DNA of 44,012 nucleotides from Actinomycetes bacterium (GTDB lineage: Bacteria > Actinomycetota > Acidimicrobiia > Spongiisociales > JAHEDJ01), in assembly GCA_024641245.1 (NCBI GenBank), contig JAHEDK010000022.1:1-44012 (forward strand), written 5' to 3'. Below the pieces are notes generated by a model. That model was not told where the DNA came from. It saw nothing but the letters and a program-made list of their open reading frames with translations, and ran no database searches. Shown piece after piece: positions 1 through 7,434 of this stretch; the stretch's first letter is position 1; the number at the start of each line of letters is the position of its first letter. The translations under genes were made by a program, and so were the position numbers.

Positions 1-401
1 GCCGCCGAAAGGGCTGTGGCAGTCGCCAGTCCCCCGGCGAACGCGAAGGTATAGACACCCATGAACACGGTTGACATCGGGTAGCCGCCGTAGAAGGTAG
101 ACGTCATGCCGGCTAGGTCACTGCTGAAGAGCGACCAGACCGTGACGCCGACGTCGGCGACGAGCCACCACCAACTCCGCAATGAGTTGGGGCGACTCCC
201 GTGCAACCACCCGGTGAGGAGCGCCCACGCCCCAATGCCCAGCATCGTGGCAACAACAACGCCAGGTCGGTCCGGTCGGGTCGAGCCTGCCAGCGTGATG
301 ACTCCGAGAACGCCTAGCCATGCCGCACCTACGATCCGATACCCCACCACCACGCGTCCGAGCACGCGCTCGATCTCTGGCGTAACGGCGGTATCGCTCA
401 T
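1..401 (-). CDS. N-terminal membrane part of a probable sensor histidine kinase (partial)
   Basis: Reading from an ATG at 401, the minus strand stays open to the window edge (about 133 codons), so the gene is cut and its C-terminal part lies outside. The protein starts MSDTAVTPEIERVLGR, then shows hydrophobic segments near residues 18-38 and 48-65, a W-rich stretch (SWWWLVADVG), and a motif GGYPMSTVFMG before another hydrophobic segment. This resembles the membrane sensor region (MacS/DUF5931-like) at the front of many actinobacterial NarL-type histidine kinases. The kinase domains are not visible, so the function is inferred. It is divergent from the small membrane gene at 455, with 53 bases between the starts. 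It could also be an unrelated multi-spanning protein. Confidence 0.6.
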   Translation of the reverse strand, partial: MSDTAVTPEIERVLGRVVVGYRIVGAAWLGVLGVITLAGSTRPDRPGVVVATMLGIGAWALLTGWLHGSRPNSLRSWWWLVADVGVTVWSLFSSDLAGMTSTFYGGYPMSTVFMGVYTFAFAGGLATATALSA

Positions 402-454
402 GCGGCGCAGGCTAACCGTCGCCCCGAGCGCGGTGGCGCCTTGACGGTACGGTT

Positions 455-745
455 ATGACTAGCGTGGTGCCGATGACCGAGCGTCTATCCCCCGCCGCCA
501 TCATCTTCGCCGTTGTCGGAGCCGGTATTCACCTCGTGATGGGCTTCTTTGTGGCCTTCAGCGGCCTGCTCGCTCCGCTCTGGGGCGTAGCGGTACTGGT
601 CGCCGCGTGGTTGGGCTTGACCGTGTGGGGCATACGACGGTGGCGGCAGGGACCGAGGATCACGATGGGATTGCCGCTGTTGATGGTCGCCTTCTGGTTC
701 GTGTTCCTCACATTCGGCGACCTCGTGCTGGGTTGGACCGCCTGA
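455..745 (+). CDS. small three-helix membrane protein, function unknown
   Basis: This is a 96-residue protein with three strongly hydrophobic segments, about residues 14-34, 38-57 and 72-93, separated by a basic loop (RRWRQGPR). That pattern suggests an inner-membrane protein with the basic loop in the cytoplasm. Starts are possible at ATG 455 or at the in-frame ATG 473 (MTERLSP); neither has a good ribosome binding site. I recognise no family. It is divergent from the partial sensor gene on its left and convergent with cofH on its right. The intergenic space towards cofH holds the duplicated hairpin element. Confidence 0.6.
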   Translation: MTSVVPMTERLSPAAIIFAVVGAGIHLVMGFFVAFSGLLAPLWGVAVLVAAWLGLTVWGIRRWRQGPRITMGLPLLMVAFWFVFLTFGDLVLGWTA

Positions 746-754
746 CTTTCCCTT

Positions 755-864
755 TTCTCCGCAATGCAATGGTGCGAAAACAGGTCACAGCATTGCCGAG
801 AAAGACCGCGCAACATTCTCCGCAATGCAATGGTGCGAAAACAGGTCACAGCATTGCCGAGAAA
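755..864. repeat. two perfect 49-bp direct repeats, each a hairpin, in a convergent intergenic region
   Basis: The segment 755-803 is repeated without change at 816-864, with a 12-base spacer. Each copy has imperfect inverted arms, TTCTCCGCAATGC and GCATTGCCGAGAA, which form a 13-position stem with one mismatch around a 23-base loop. A further outer pairing is possible between CTGACTTT at 742-749 and AAAGTCAG at 862-869. The element sits between the stop of the 455-745 gene and the stop of cofH, so it could act as a two-way terminator. Perfect identity of the copies suggests recent duplication or a repeat family. Confidence 0.85.
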
Positions 865-871
865 AGTCAGG

Positions 872-2725
872 TCAGGCGCGTTCGACGATCTCGTACAACG
901 TCGTCCGTTGCCTGGCCGGGCGGCCGGCGTCCCGGATCGCCGCCTCGAATGCGTCGGGGGTCATCTCCTCACCGTGCGAAGCGCCGGCCGATCGGGTGAT
1001 GATCTCCCCCATCAGGGTCCCACCCAGGTCGTTGGCGCCGGCGTCGAGCAACCGGCCGACGCCGTCCAGGCCGAGCTTCACCCATGACGCCTGGATATTT
1101 GGAATCAGCCCGTCGAAAGCGATCCGCGCAATCGAGTGAATCAACACCACCTCGTCCCAAGTTGGTCCGGGTCGAGCGCGGCCGCGCAACCAGATCGGCG
1201 AACCCATATGCACGAACGGCAGCGGTACGAACTCGGTGAAGCCGCCCGTCCGGCGCTGGATCTGCCGCACGACCTCGTAGTGATTGGCCCACGACGATGG
1301 TCCGTCGATGTGACCGAACATAACTGTGGCGGTGGCGCGTAGGCCCACTTGGTGGGCGGTCAGCATGACCTCCGCCCACTCGGCCGTCCTGATCTTGTCC
1401 GGACAGAGATGCTCTCTCACGCGGTCGTCGAGAATCTCTGCGGCCGTGCCGGGAAGGGTCCCGAGTCCCGCTTCTCGAAGCCGCAACAGATAGTCCCTCA
1501 GGTCGACACCGAGCGTCTCGGCCCCTTGCCACACCTCGAGCGGCGTGAAACCGTGAATGTGCATGTCCGGCATCCGTGCTTTGATGGCTTCCACCACCTC
1601 GACGTAGAAATCGCCGGTGTAATCCGGGTGAATGCCGCCCTGCAACGTCACCTCGGTGGCCCCGCGCTCGGTCGCCAATTCGGCCAGGTGCACAATCTGC
1701 TCCACCGACATCAGGTATGGATCGCCGCGCAGATTCAAGCTGCGCGGACCTTTCGAGAAAGCGCAGAAACCGCACCGGAAGTAGCAGAGGTTCGTGTAGT
1801 TGATGTTGCGGTTGACTACATAGGTAACCGTGTCACCCACTGCCCGCCTCCGAAGCGTGTCGGCCACGCCGGCGACGGCATCAACCTGACCACTCCGTGC
1901 AAGAAACAGCATCTCGATTTCGTCGCGCGAGGGAGGGCGGCCCTCCAGCGACCCTTCGAGGATCGGCCGCAAGTGACCGGCCTCCTCCAATCCCTCCGCC
2001 GCCGCCGAACCAACCCAGGTCGCGTCCGGCCACTGCGCAGAGAATCGGTTGTCCGGCGCCGGTACACCTTCCCCTTTCCCCGGCGACCAGGAATACCGGG
2101 GTCGTATGGCTCCCCGCCCGTCGACCTGGTTCAGCCAGGCGGTAAGGACCTCTTCCGGCAGTTGCCGGCGTGCCTCCTCGAGTTCGGTGTCGATCGGGAA
2201 TGACCCGCGCTCGATGGCTTCTCCCACAGCATCTCGCAGCTCGCCGATCCGCTCCGCACCCCAGTCCCGCAACAAGAGATCGGTGGCGCCGTCCGCAATC
2301 GCCTTGACGGCTTCCTCGACACTGTCGACAAACACCGAGACTGCCGCCTGGACACCCGGCAAGCCGGTCAGGGAAGCGGCGGCACGAACCGACGAGCGCG
2401 CGGTCCTCAGGAAGGCCGCTCGGCTCCTGGCGAGGCCGTCGAGCACCTCGGATCGAGATCCATCGTCGAGCACGGTGATGCGCCACCCGGCTACCCCGAG
2501 TTCCGCCAGGCGAATGGCCTGCGCTGGAGTGGCGATCCAGGCGGCTGGAGCTCCGTCGGTCCCACCGGTCTCGACGGGAAGGATCCCTCCTTCGAGGCAG
2601 GCCGCCCGATCATCATCGCGGATGGCCTTGATTTCCAGAGTGGTGGTTCCTTCGCGACGCCGGGTGCCGGCAAACAAAGCAGAGACCGACTCGGCTGGGC
2701 GAACCCGGCAGAACGAGATGGTCAT
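872..2725 (-). CDS. cofH: FO synthase subunit 2 (CofH) with a long extra N-terminal region
   Basis: CofH is a radical SAM enzyme that joins a tyrosine-derived radical to the ribityl-diaminouracil substrate; with CofG it makes FO, the chromophore precursor of coenzyme F420. The iron-sulfur motif CYFRCGFC lies at about residues 314-321. It is followed by typical CofH stretches: EVTLQGGIHPD, HGFTPLEVWQGA, GTAAEILDD, TGGFTEFVPLPFVH and GRPARQRTT. The ATG at 2725 is chosen because it forms an ATGA overlap with the cofG stop. The odd feature is length: 617 residues against roughly 370-400 for ordinary CofH. The CofH-like part begins near residue 245; the region before it has no recognised family. 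In many actinobacteria CofG and CofH are fused as FbiC; here they are separate but coupled. Confidence 0.93.
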   Translation of the reverse strand: MTISFCRVRPAESVSALFAGTRRREGTTTLEIKAIRDDDRAACLEGGILPVETGGTDGAPAAWIATPAQAIRLAELGVAGWRITVLDDGSRSEVLDGLARSRAAFLRTARSSVRAAASLTGLPGVQAAVSVFVDSVEEAVKAIADGATDLLLRDWGAERIGELRDAVGEAIERGSFPIDTELEEARRQLPEEVLTAWLNQVDGRGAIRPRYSWSPGKGEGVPAPDNRFSAQWPDATWVGSAAAEGLEEAGHLRPILEGSLEGRPPSRDEIEMLFLARSGQVDAVAGVADTLRRRAVGDTVTYVVNRNINYTNLCYFRCGFCAFSKGPRSLNLRGDPYLMSVEQIVHLAELATERGATEVTLQGGIHPDYTGDFYVEVVEAIKARMPDMHIHGFTPLEVWQGAETLGVDLRDYLLRLREAGLGTLPGTAAEILDDRVREHLCPDKIRTAEWAEVMLTAHQVGLRATATVMFGHIDGPSSWANHYEVVRQIQRRTGGFTEFVPLPFVHMGSPIWLRGRARPGPTWDEVVLIHSIARIAFDGLIPNIQASWVKLGLDGVGRLLDAGANDLGGTLMGEIITRSAGASHGEEMTPDAFEAAIRDAGRPARQRTTLYEIVERA

Positions 2726-3858
2726 GACCCGACACCTTCGGGAATCGCCACGTAGCCTGCCCCGTCGGACGCCCTGGAAACCTTCGCCAGCATGGCAGGA
2801 TCGAGCCACTCATCGTCGACGAACTCCGGGTATACCGGCAACCGGGGCCTGAGCTCAAAACCGGCTTCCTCCGTGCGGCGCCTCAAATCTGTTAGATGCG
2901 GCCACGGTTGTTCGGGATTGACCCAGTCGATAGTCAACGGCGAAACACCACCCCAGTCGTTGATTCCGGCAGCCAGATACGTTTCGTAGTTCTCCGTCAG
3001 ATTCGGGGGTACTTGCACATTCATCTCCGGACCAAACAACCAGCGGGTGACGGCGACGACCCTGGCGAAGTAGGCGGGAACAGGCTCCGGGCTGCCCTTC
3101 ATGCGGGTATCTGCCTTCGCCCGGAAGTTCTGGACGATGATCTCTTGAATGTGTCCGAACCGCCGATGCAGCTCATCGAGAGCGACCAGCGAGCCGACGA
3201 CTTCGCGATTCGTCTCACCGATTCCCACCAGGATTCCCGAAGTGAAAGGAACCTTCGCCAGGCCGGCTGATTCGATCGTCGCCACTCGCCGGGTCGGATC
3301 CTTGTCCGGGCAGTCGAAGTGCGGCATGCCGGGCTCCATCAACCGAGGCGAGATATTCTCGAGCATGAGGCCCATCGAAGGATTGGATGGACGAAGCATG
3401 CGGATCGCAGCTTCATCCATGAGGCCGGGGTTGGCATGGGGAAACAGTGCGGTGTCAGAGGCGACGAGCTCGGTCATCTCGCGCACGTAGTCGAGTGTCG
3501 AATCGAGCCCACGCCCATCGAGAAACTGGCGCGCTTGACTCCATCGGTCCTCCGGTCGGTCGCCGAGGGTGAACAACGCTTCGGTGCACCCGTGCCGCTC
3601 GCCTGCCATCGCTACCGCCAGCACCTCATCCGGTTCGAGATACTCGCCGCCGGCTCCAGGTGGTTTGGCAAACGTGCAGTAGGTGCAGCGGTCCCTACAC
3701 AGAGTCGTCAAAGGTATAAATACCTTGCGGCTGTAGGTGATGGTCCGGCCATGCCCTTCGTCGCGAAGCCGGCCAGCTTCGCGGTACAAGGGCGCCGCGT
3801 CGACGGAACCGTCGAGATAGGCAGTGGCGAGTTCCGGATCGAAACGCGGATGAGGCAT
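2722..3858 (-). CDS. cofG: FO synthase subunit 1 (CofG)
   Basis: This radical SAM protein of 378 residues acts with CofH in FO synthesis for coenzyme F420. The cluster-binding motif CRDRCTYC appears near residue 56, preceded by TYSRKVFIPLTTL. Other family stretches are EALFTLGDRPE, YVREM, ANPGLM, MLENISPRL, PFTSGILVGIGET, QEIIVQNF and INDWGGVSPLT, all typical of CofG. The start is set at ATG 3858 (MPHPRFDP). A TTG three codons upstream is possible but less likely, and no strong ribosome binding site is visible. The stop overlaps the cofH start by ATGA, which points to translational coupling. The divergent gene on the right is a lipoprotein. Confidence 0.95.
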   Translation of the reverse strand: MPHPRFDPELATAYLDGSVDAAPLYREAGRLRDEGHGRTITYSRKVFIPLTTLCRDRCTYCTFAKPPGAGGEYLEPDEVLAVAMAGERHGCTEALFTLGDRPEDRWSQARQFLDGRGLDSTLDYVREMTELVASDTALFPHANPGLMDEAAIRMLRPSNPSMGLMLENISPRLMEPGMPHFDCPDKDPTRRVATIESAGLAKVPFTSGILVGIGETNREVVGSLVALDELHRRFGHIQEIIVQNFRAKADTRMKGSPEPVPAYFARVVAVTRWLFGPEMNVQVPPNLTENYETYLAAGINDWGGVSPLTIDWVNPEQPWPHLTDLRRRTEEAGFELRPRLPVYPEFVDDEWLDPAMLAKVSRASDGAGYVAIPEGVGS

Positions 3859-3940
3859 GAAGCGCAACGCTAGCGGGCAGAGTCAGCAATGGCGTCTCGT
3901 CGCCTCCGACCATGCTCGGGCGGCGGCTACCCTCACCTCG

Positions 3941-4801
3941 ATGCGTCTTCGACACCTCGCGCTGCTGATCTCGATCTTCTCCACCGCTTGCGGAGGCGCG
4001 ACAACGGTTGCACCTTCGACGGCACCGGCCACCACGGTCCAGGCCGGGTCATCGACCACGACGGTCAACAGCGCTCCGTGCCTGGAGGGAGCAGGAGGCT
4101 TCATCGGCGATGGCCCCTTGGGATCGCGGGCCCGGGACACGGCGGATGCCGCAACCGTGACCGGGCTCACGCTCACTCCCTACGAAGGATGCGAACAGTT
4201 GATCGTGGAACTGGCCGCCGCCTCGGGAGCCCCGGCGACGTCCCTCGGTACCACCAGTGCCGAGTTCATCCGGCGCTTCGGTGTGGTGCGGGTACACCTG
4301 GATCCGACGGTCACAGACACCGGTCTGTCGGACATCGTGCTCGGCGGCACCCTCGCCGAACGCGTTTACGTCGTCCGCGATTTCGACGATTCCTTGTTTG
4401 TCGATATTCATCTCACCGATGCTGCCGTAGCGCGGTTCTCGGAGATCTCCAATCCGGCTCGCCTCGTGGTCGACCTGGCACCAGGCGGTTCAGTCGTCCG
4501 AACTCCCGAGCGGTCCGACTTCGTGGTCGTCATGCCCCTGCCGGATCCTCTCGCGGCACCCGTCACGATCGAAGGGTACGGACGAACCTTCGAAGCGAAC
4601 GTGATTCTGCGTGCCCGACAAGCAGGGGAAATTGTCGCTGAGGAGTTCACGACGTCCACGGACTACCTGGAGACCTGGGGCCGGTTCGAGCTCGCTCTGC
4701 CGCCTCAGCTCACTGGTGACCTCGAGCTCTTCATCGGAGAGGACTCGGCAAGAGACGGATCAGAGCAAGGCGTGCGATTGGCCGTAGCGGTAGACGAGTA
4801 G
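3941..4801 (+). CDS. secreted lipoprotein with AMIN-like and Gmad2-like domains
   Basis: The chosen start at 3941 gives a lipoprotein signal: basic MRLRH, a hydrophobic run, and the lipobox STAC followed by GG. A Thr/Ser/Ala-rich linker follows. Residues about 75-190 resemble the AMIN-like fold (FVDIHLTDAAVARF, then NPARLVVDL). Residues about 195-285 look like the immunoglobulin-type Gmad2 domain (VTIEGYGRTFEANV, then WGRFELAL). Such proteins sit outside the membrane and may bind cell-wall components; no substrate can be told from sequence. The frame stays open upstream to an ATG at 3857, but that start would bury the signal peptide and overlap the cofG start, so it is rejected. It converges on rimM with 11 bases between. 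Confidence 0.8.
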   Translation: MRLRHLALLISIFSTACGGATTVAPSTAPATTVQAGSSTTTVNSAPCLEGAGGFIGDGPLGSRARDTADAATVTGLTLTPYEGCEQLIVELAAASGAPATSLGTTSAEFIRRFGVVRVHLDPTVTDTGLSDIVLGGTLAERVYVVRDFDDSLFVDIHLTDAAVARFSEISNPARLVVDLAPGGSVVRTPERSDFVVVMPLPDPLAAPVTIEGYGRTFEANVILRARQAGEIVAEEFTTSTDYLETWGRFELALPPQLTGDLELFIGEDSARDGSEQGVRLAVAVDE

Positions 4802-4812
4802 CACCCGATCTC

Positions 4813-5307
4813 TCAGATGAGGCCCTCGATGGGTCTGATGCGGATGAATCCTTCTTCAGGCACAACATCGGGAACCAGTTCGTCCACAAAAGGAACTTCA
4901 AAAGTCCGGCCGGCCGGCGTCCTGACGATGAGCCTGTCCTGGGCTTCCCCTCCGACAACACCGACGACCTCACCCAACGGCCCATCATCGCCGTGAACGG
5001 CAAGACCGATGAGATCGTCCGGCCAGAACTCCCCGGCCTCCAGCTCGGGACGCCCATCGAATGGAACCACCAGCTCGAGGCCGCGCAGGTCTTCGGCGTC
5101 GTTGCGAGTGACCACACCTTCGAAGCCGACCAGCAACGTATTCTTGTGAGGTCGCGCGTGCGCAACGACCAGTTGTCGATTTCCGGCGCACATGCCGGAA
5201 CCTGGTTCGAAGTGGCGCGCGTCGCCGAGCACATGCACCGAGACCTCGCCCCTGATGCCGTGAGCCCGGCCGATGCGGCCGATGACAGAATCAGTCGACG
5301 AATTCAA
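4813..5307 (-). CDS. rimM: ribosome maturation factor RimM
   Basis: RimM binds ribosomal protein S19 and helps 16S rRNA processing and maturation of the 30S head. The N-terminal barrel is marked by IGRIGRAHGIRGEV and by VTRNDAEDLRG. The C-terminal PRC-barrel part has GEFWPDDLIGLAV, GPLGEVVGV and FVPFVDELVPDV-like strands, ending in IRPIEGLI. The open frame reaches back to 5364, but that part lies inside khpA. TTG at 5307, just ahead of the conserved IGRIGRAHG, gives a 164-residue protein of normal size and a 17-base overlap with khpA; this start is an inference. The gene closes the ffh-rpsP-khpA-rimM run. The common partners trmD and rplS do not follow. Confidence 0.9.
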   Translation of the reverse strand: MNSSTDSVIGRIGRAHGIRGEVSVHVLGDARHFEPGSGMCAGNRQLVVAHARPHKNTLLVGFEGVVTRNDAEDLRGLELVVPFDGRPELEAGEFWPDDLIGLAVHGDDGPLGEVVGVVGGEAQDRLIVRTPAGRTFEVPFVDELVPDVVPEEGFIRIRPIEGLI

Positions 5308-5542
5308 CGCCGGCGCGCAGGCCCTCTTCGTCTGCGGCCGCCTGGGCAAGCGTGCGGATTGCACGAGCTACCCGACCGCGACGGCCGATAACGCGACCCA
5401 TGTCCGACTTGGCCGTGCGTACTTCGAGAGTGACCTCTTCGGGCCCCTCTTCGATGACCGTGACCTCTACCTGTTCGGCATCGTCCACGATCTCGGACAC
5501 GACATAACGGACGACCCGCTCAACGATTTCTCCCTTGCTCAC
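5291..5542 (-). CDS. khpA: KH-domain RNA-binding protein KhpA
   Basis: This 83-residue single KH-domain protein carries the RNA-gripping loop as IGRRGRVA at about residues 52-59, inside the type II KH order. KhpA-type proteins bind RNA, often with KhpB/EloR, and affect cell division and translation in Gram-positive bacteria. It sits between rpsP and rimM, the usual place for this gene. The GTG start at 5542 forms a GTGA overlap with the rpsP stop, and its own end overlaps the rimM start region. Length and motif both fit the family well. Confidence 0.93.
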   Translation of the reverse strand: MSKGEIVERVVRYVVSEIVDDAEQVEVTVIEEGPEEVTLEVRTAKSDMGRVIGRRGRVARAIRTLAQAAADEEGLRAGVEFVD

Positions 5543-6030
5543 TCGGAGTCCTTCCCGGTTTCAGCATCGGGTTCCGCCGGTGCTTGCTCAGCCTCAGCGG
5601 ATTCCTCGGCGGCAGGTTCGATGGTTTCATCGGCAGCTGCACCGGCCACAACTTCGGCGACGTCCATTTCGGACGCATCCGCTTCTGCGACCTCTTCGGT
5701 CACGTCTGCGTCGGCATCGGCTTCCTCGACAGTCGGAGCGGCTTTGACGCCGACCGTGTAGATCTCGCCCTTCGCCACCTTGAAACGGGCCCAGGCACCC
5801 GAAACTTCGAGCAACTTCTGTGCGGTTTCAGTGGGCTGTGCGCCCTTCATCAACCAGTCGAGCGCCCGATCATTGTCGATCTCGATCAACGACGGATCTT
5901 GACGTGGTTCGTAGCGGCCGATGGCCTCGATGTAGCGCCCGTCCCGCGGCTTCCGGCCGTCCATGACGACAACCCTATAGACAGGCTGCTTCTTTTTCCC
6001 GAACCGCTGAAGGCGGATCTTCACCGCCAT
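5539..6030 (-). CDS. rpsP: 30S ribosomal protein S16 with a long acidic tail
   Basis: S16 is a small-subunit protein that binds 16S rRNA early in assembly. Residues 1-85 are a standard S16: MAVKIRLQRFGKKKQPVYR, VVMDGRKPRDGRYIE, IGRYEP, and the helix DWLMKGAQPTETAQKLL. After about residue 95 comes a tail of some 65 residues made almost only of Ala, Glu and Asp. Acidic tails on S16 occur in other actinobacteria, so this is unusual mainly in composition. It lies four bases after ffh and overlaps khpA by GTGA, so it is likely co-transcribed with both. Confidence 0.97.
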   Translation of the reverse strand: MAVKIRLQRFGKKKQPVYRVVVMDGRKPRDGRYIEAIGRYEPRQDPSLIEIDNDRALDWLMKGAQPTETAQKLLEVSGAWARFKVAKGEIYTVGVKAAPTVEEADADADVTEEVAEADASEMDVAEVVAGAAADETIEPAAEESAEAEQAPAEPDAETGKDSE

Positions 6031-6034
6031 CTCG

Positions 6035-7381
6035 TCACCTCTTCCCTTTTCGTCCCGGCATCAGCCCTCCAAGACCCGGTATTCCCGGGACGCCTCGGCC
6101 GCCGGCCATCATCTTCATCATCTTCTGTGTTTCACCGAACTGCTTCAGCAAACCGTTAACTTCCTGAGGGGTGGTGCCCGATCCTGCTGCAATTCGTCGC
6201 TTGCGGCTCCCGTCGATGCTTTTCGGGTTCTGCCGCTCTTTGGGAGTCATCGAACGGATGATTGCTTCGACTCGACCCAGATCCTTGTCGGACACCTGGA
6301 CATCTCGAAGCGCCGACGAGGCGCCCGGGATCATAGCAAGCAACCCGTCAAGAGGCCCCATCTTCTTCAGTTGCTGGAATTGGCTGAGGAAGTCCTCGAG
6401 GGTGAACGAGGCAGTCCGCAGCTTGTCGGCCATGGCCTGAGCTTCTTGCTCATCCCATGCGGTTTCTGCCTTCTCGATGAGCGTGAGCACATCGCCCATC
6501 CCGAGAATCCGGGATGCCATCCGGTCTGGATAAAACGGCTCGAACTCATGGAGGCTCTCACCGAGCCCGGCAAACTTGATCGGACGATCCGTGACCTCGC
6601 GTACCGATATGGCTGCGCCGCCCCGTGCATCACCATCGAGCTTGGAGAGAACGATGCCCGTAACATCGGTGTACTCCAGAAACCCCTTGGCAACATTGAC
6701 GGCGTCCTGGCCGGTCATAGCATCGACGACCAGAAGCACTTCATTGGGGCTGGAAGCCTTCCGTACATCGGCGAGCTCGTTCATCAAATCCTTGTCGATT
6801 TGGAGACGACCGGCGGTATCGATGATCACTACGTCATTCCCGAGCCGTTTCGCCTCCTTCATGGCCGCTTTGACCAGGCGCTCGGGCTTGGTGGCTCGCT
6901 CGGCGTAAACGGGAACGTCGATCTGGCGGCCCAGCGTTTCGAGCTGGTCGATGGCGGCGGGCCTCTGGAGGTCGGCAGCCACGAGCATCGGGCGTTTGCC
7001 CTGTTTGCGCAGGTGCAGGGCGAGCTTGCCGGCAGATGTCGTCTTCCCCGATCCTTGGAGACCCACCATCAGAATCGTCAGGGGCGGAGTCGACGATGAA
7101 TTGAGGCGCGCAACGTCGGTTCCGAGAGTTGTGATGAGCTCTTCATGGACGATCTTTATGACCTGTTGCCCGGGGGTCAGACTCTTCGAAATCTCAACCC
7201 CGAGGGCCCGCTCCCTGATCCTCGCTTGCAGGCTCTTGGCGACAGAGACGTTGACGTCGGCTTCTAGAAGGGCCAGCCGCACCTCACGCAGCGCCGCGTC
7301 GACATCTGCCTCATTGAGGCGACCCTTGCCACGCAGTTTCGTAAAGATGCCGTTGAAACGGTCGGAAAGCGATTCGAACAT
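6035..7381 (-). CDS. ffh: signal recognition particle GTPase Ffh
   Basis: Ffh (SRP54) binds signal sequences on ribosome-nascent chains and, with the FtsY receptor, delivers them to the membrane. The N domain (MFESLSDRFNGIF) is followed by the GTPase domain with G1 GLQGSGKTTSAGK near residue 105, DTAGRLQ, TKLDGDARGGA-type G4 (here SKLDGDARGGA) and GLGE. The C-terminal M domain is Met-rich and contains GSRKRRIAAGSGT, the SRP RNA-binding segment, and ends in a basic GLMPGRKGKR. Length 448 is normal. It heads the rpsP-khpA-rimM run and is divergent from ppc. ftsY lies in the same window at 18506-19516. Confidence 0.98.
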   Translation of the reverse strand: MFESLSDRFNGIFTKLRGKGRLNEADVDAALREVRLALLEADVNVSVAKSLQARIRERALGVEISKSLTPGQQVIKIVHEELITTLGTDVARLNSSSTPPLTILMVGLQGSGKTTSAGKLALHLRKQGKRPMLVAADLQRPAAIDQLETLGRQIDVPVYAERATKPERLVKAAMKEAKRLGNDVVIIDTAGRLQIDKDLMNELADVRKASSPNEVLLVVDAMTGQDAVNVAKGFLEYTDVTGIVLSKLDGDARGGAAISVREVTDRPIKFAGLGESLHEFEPFYPDRMASRILGMGDVLTLIEKAETAWDEQEAQAMADKLRTASFTLEDFLSQFQQLKKMGPLDGLLAMIPGASSALRDVQVSDKDLGRVEAIIRSMTPKERQNPKSIDGSRKRRIAAGSGTTPQEVNGLLKQFGETQKMMKMMAGGRGVPGIPGLGGLMPGRKGKR

Positions 7382-7434
7382 GGAGACAGCATTGTAGGGA
7401 GTCGCCGGTCACTGCTCGCGAGTACCCTGCCTGC

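Noticed and set aside
7400..7425. AGTCGC-like words between ffh and ppc
   Set aside because: The units are too degenerate to count as a repeat array.
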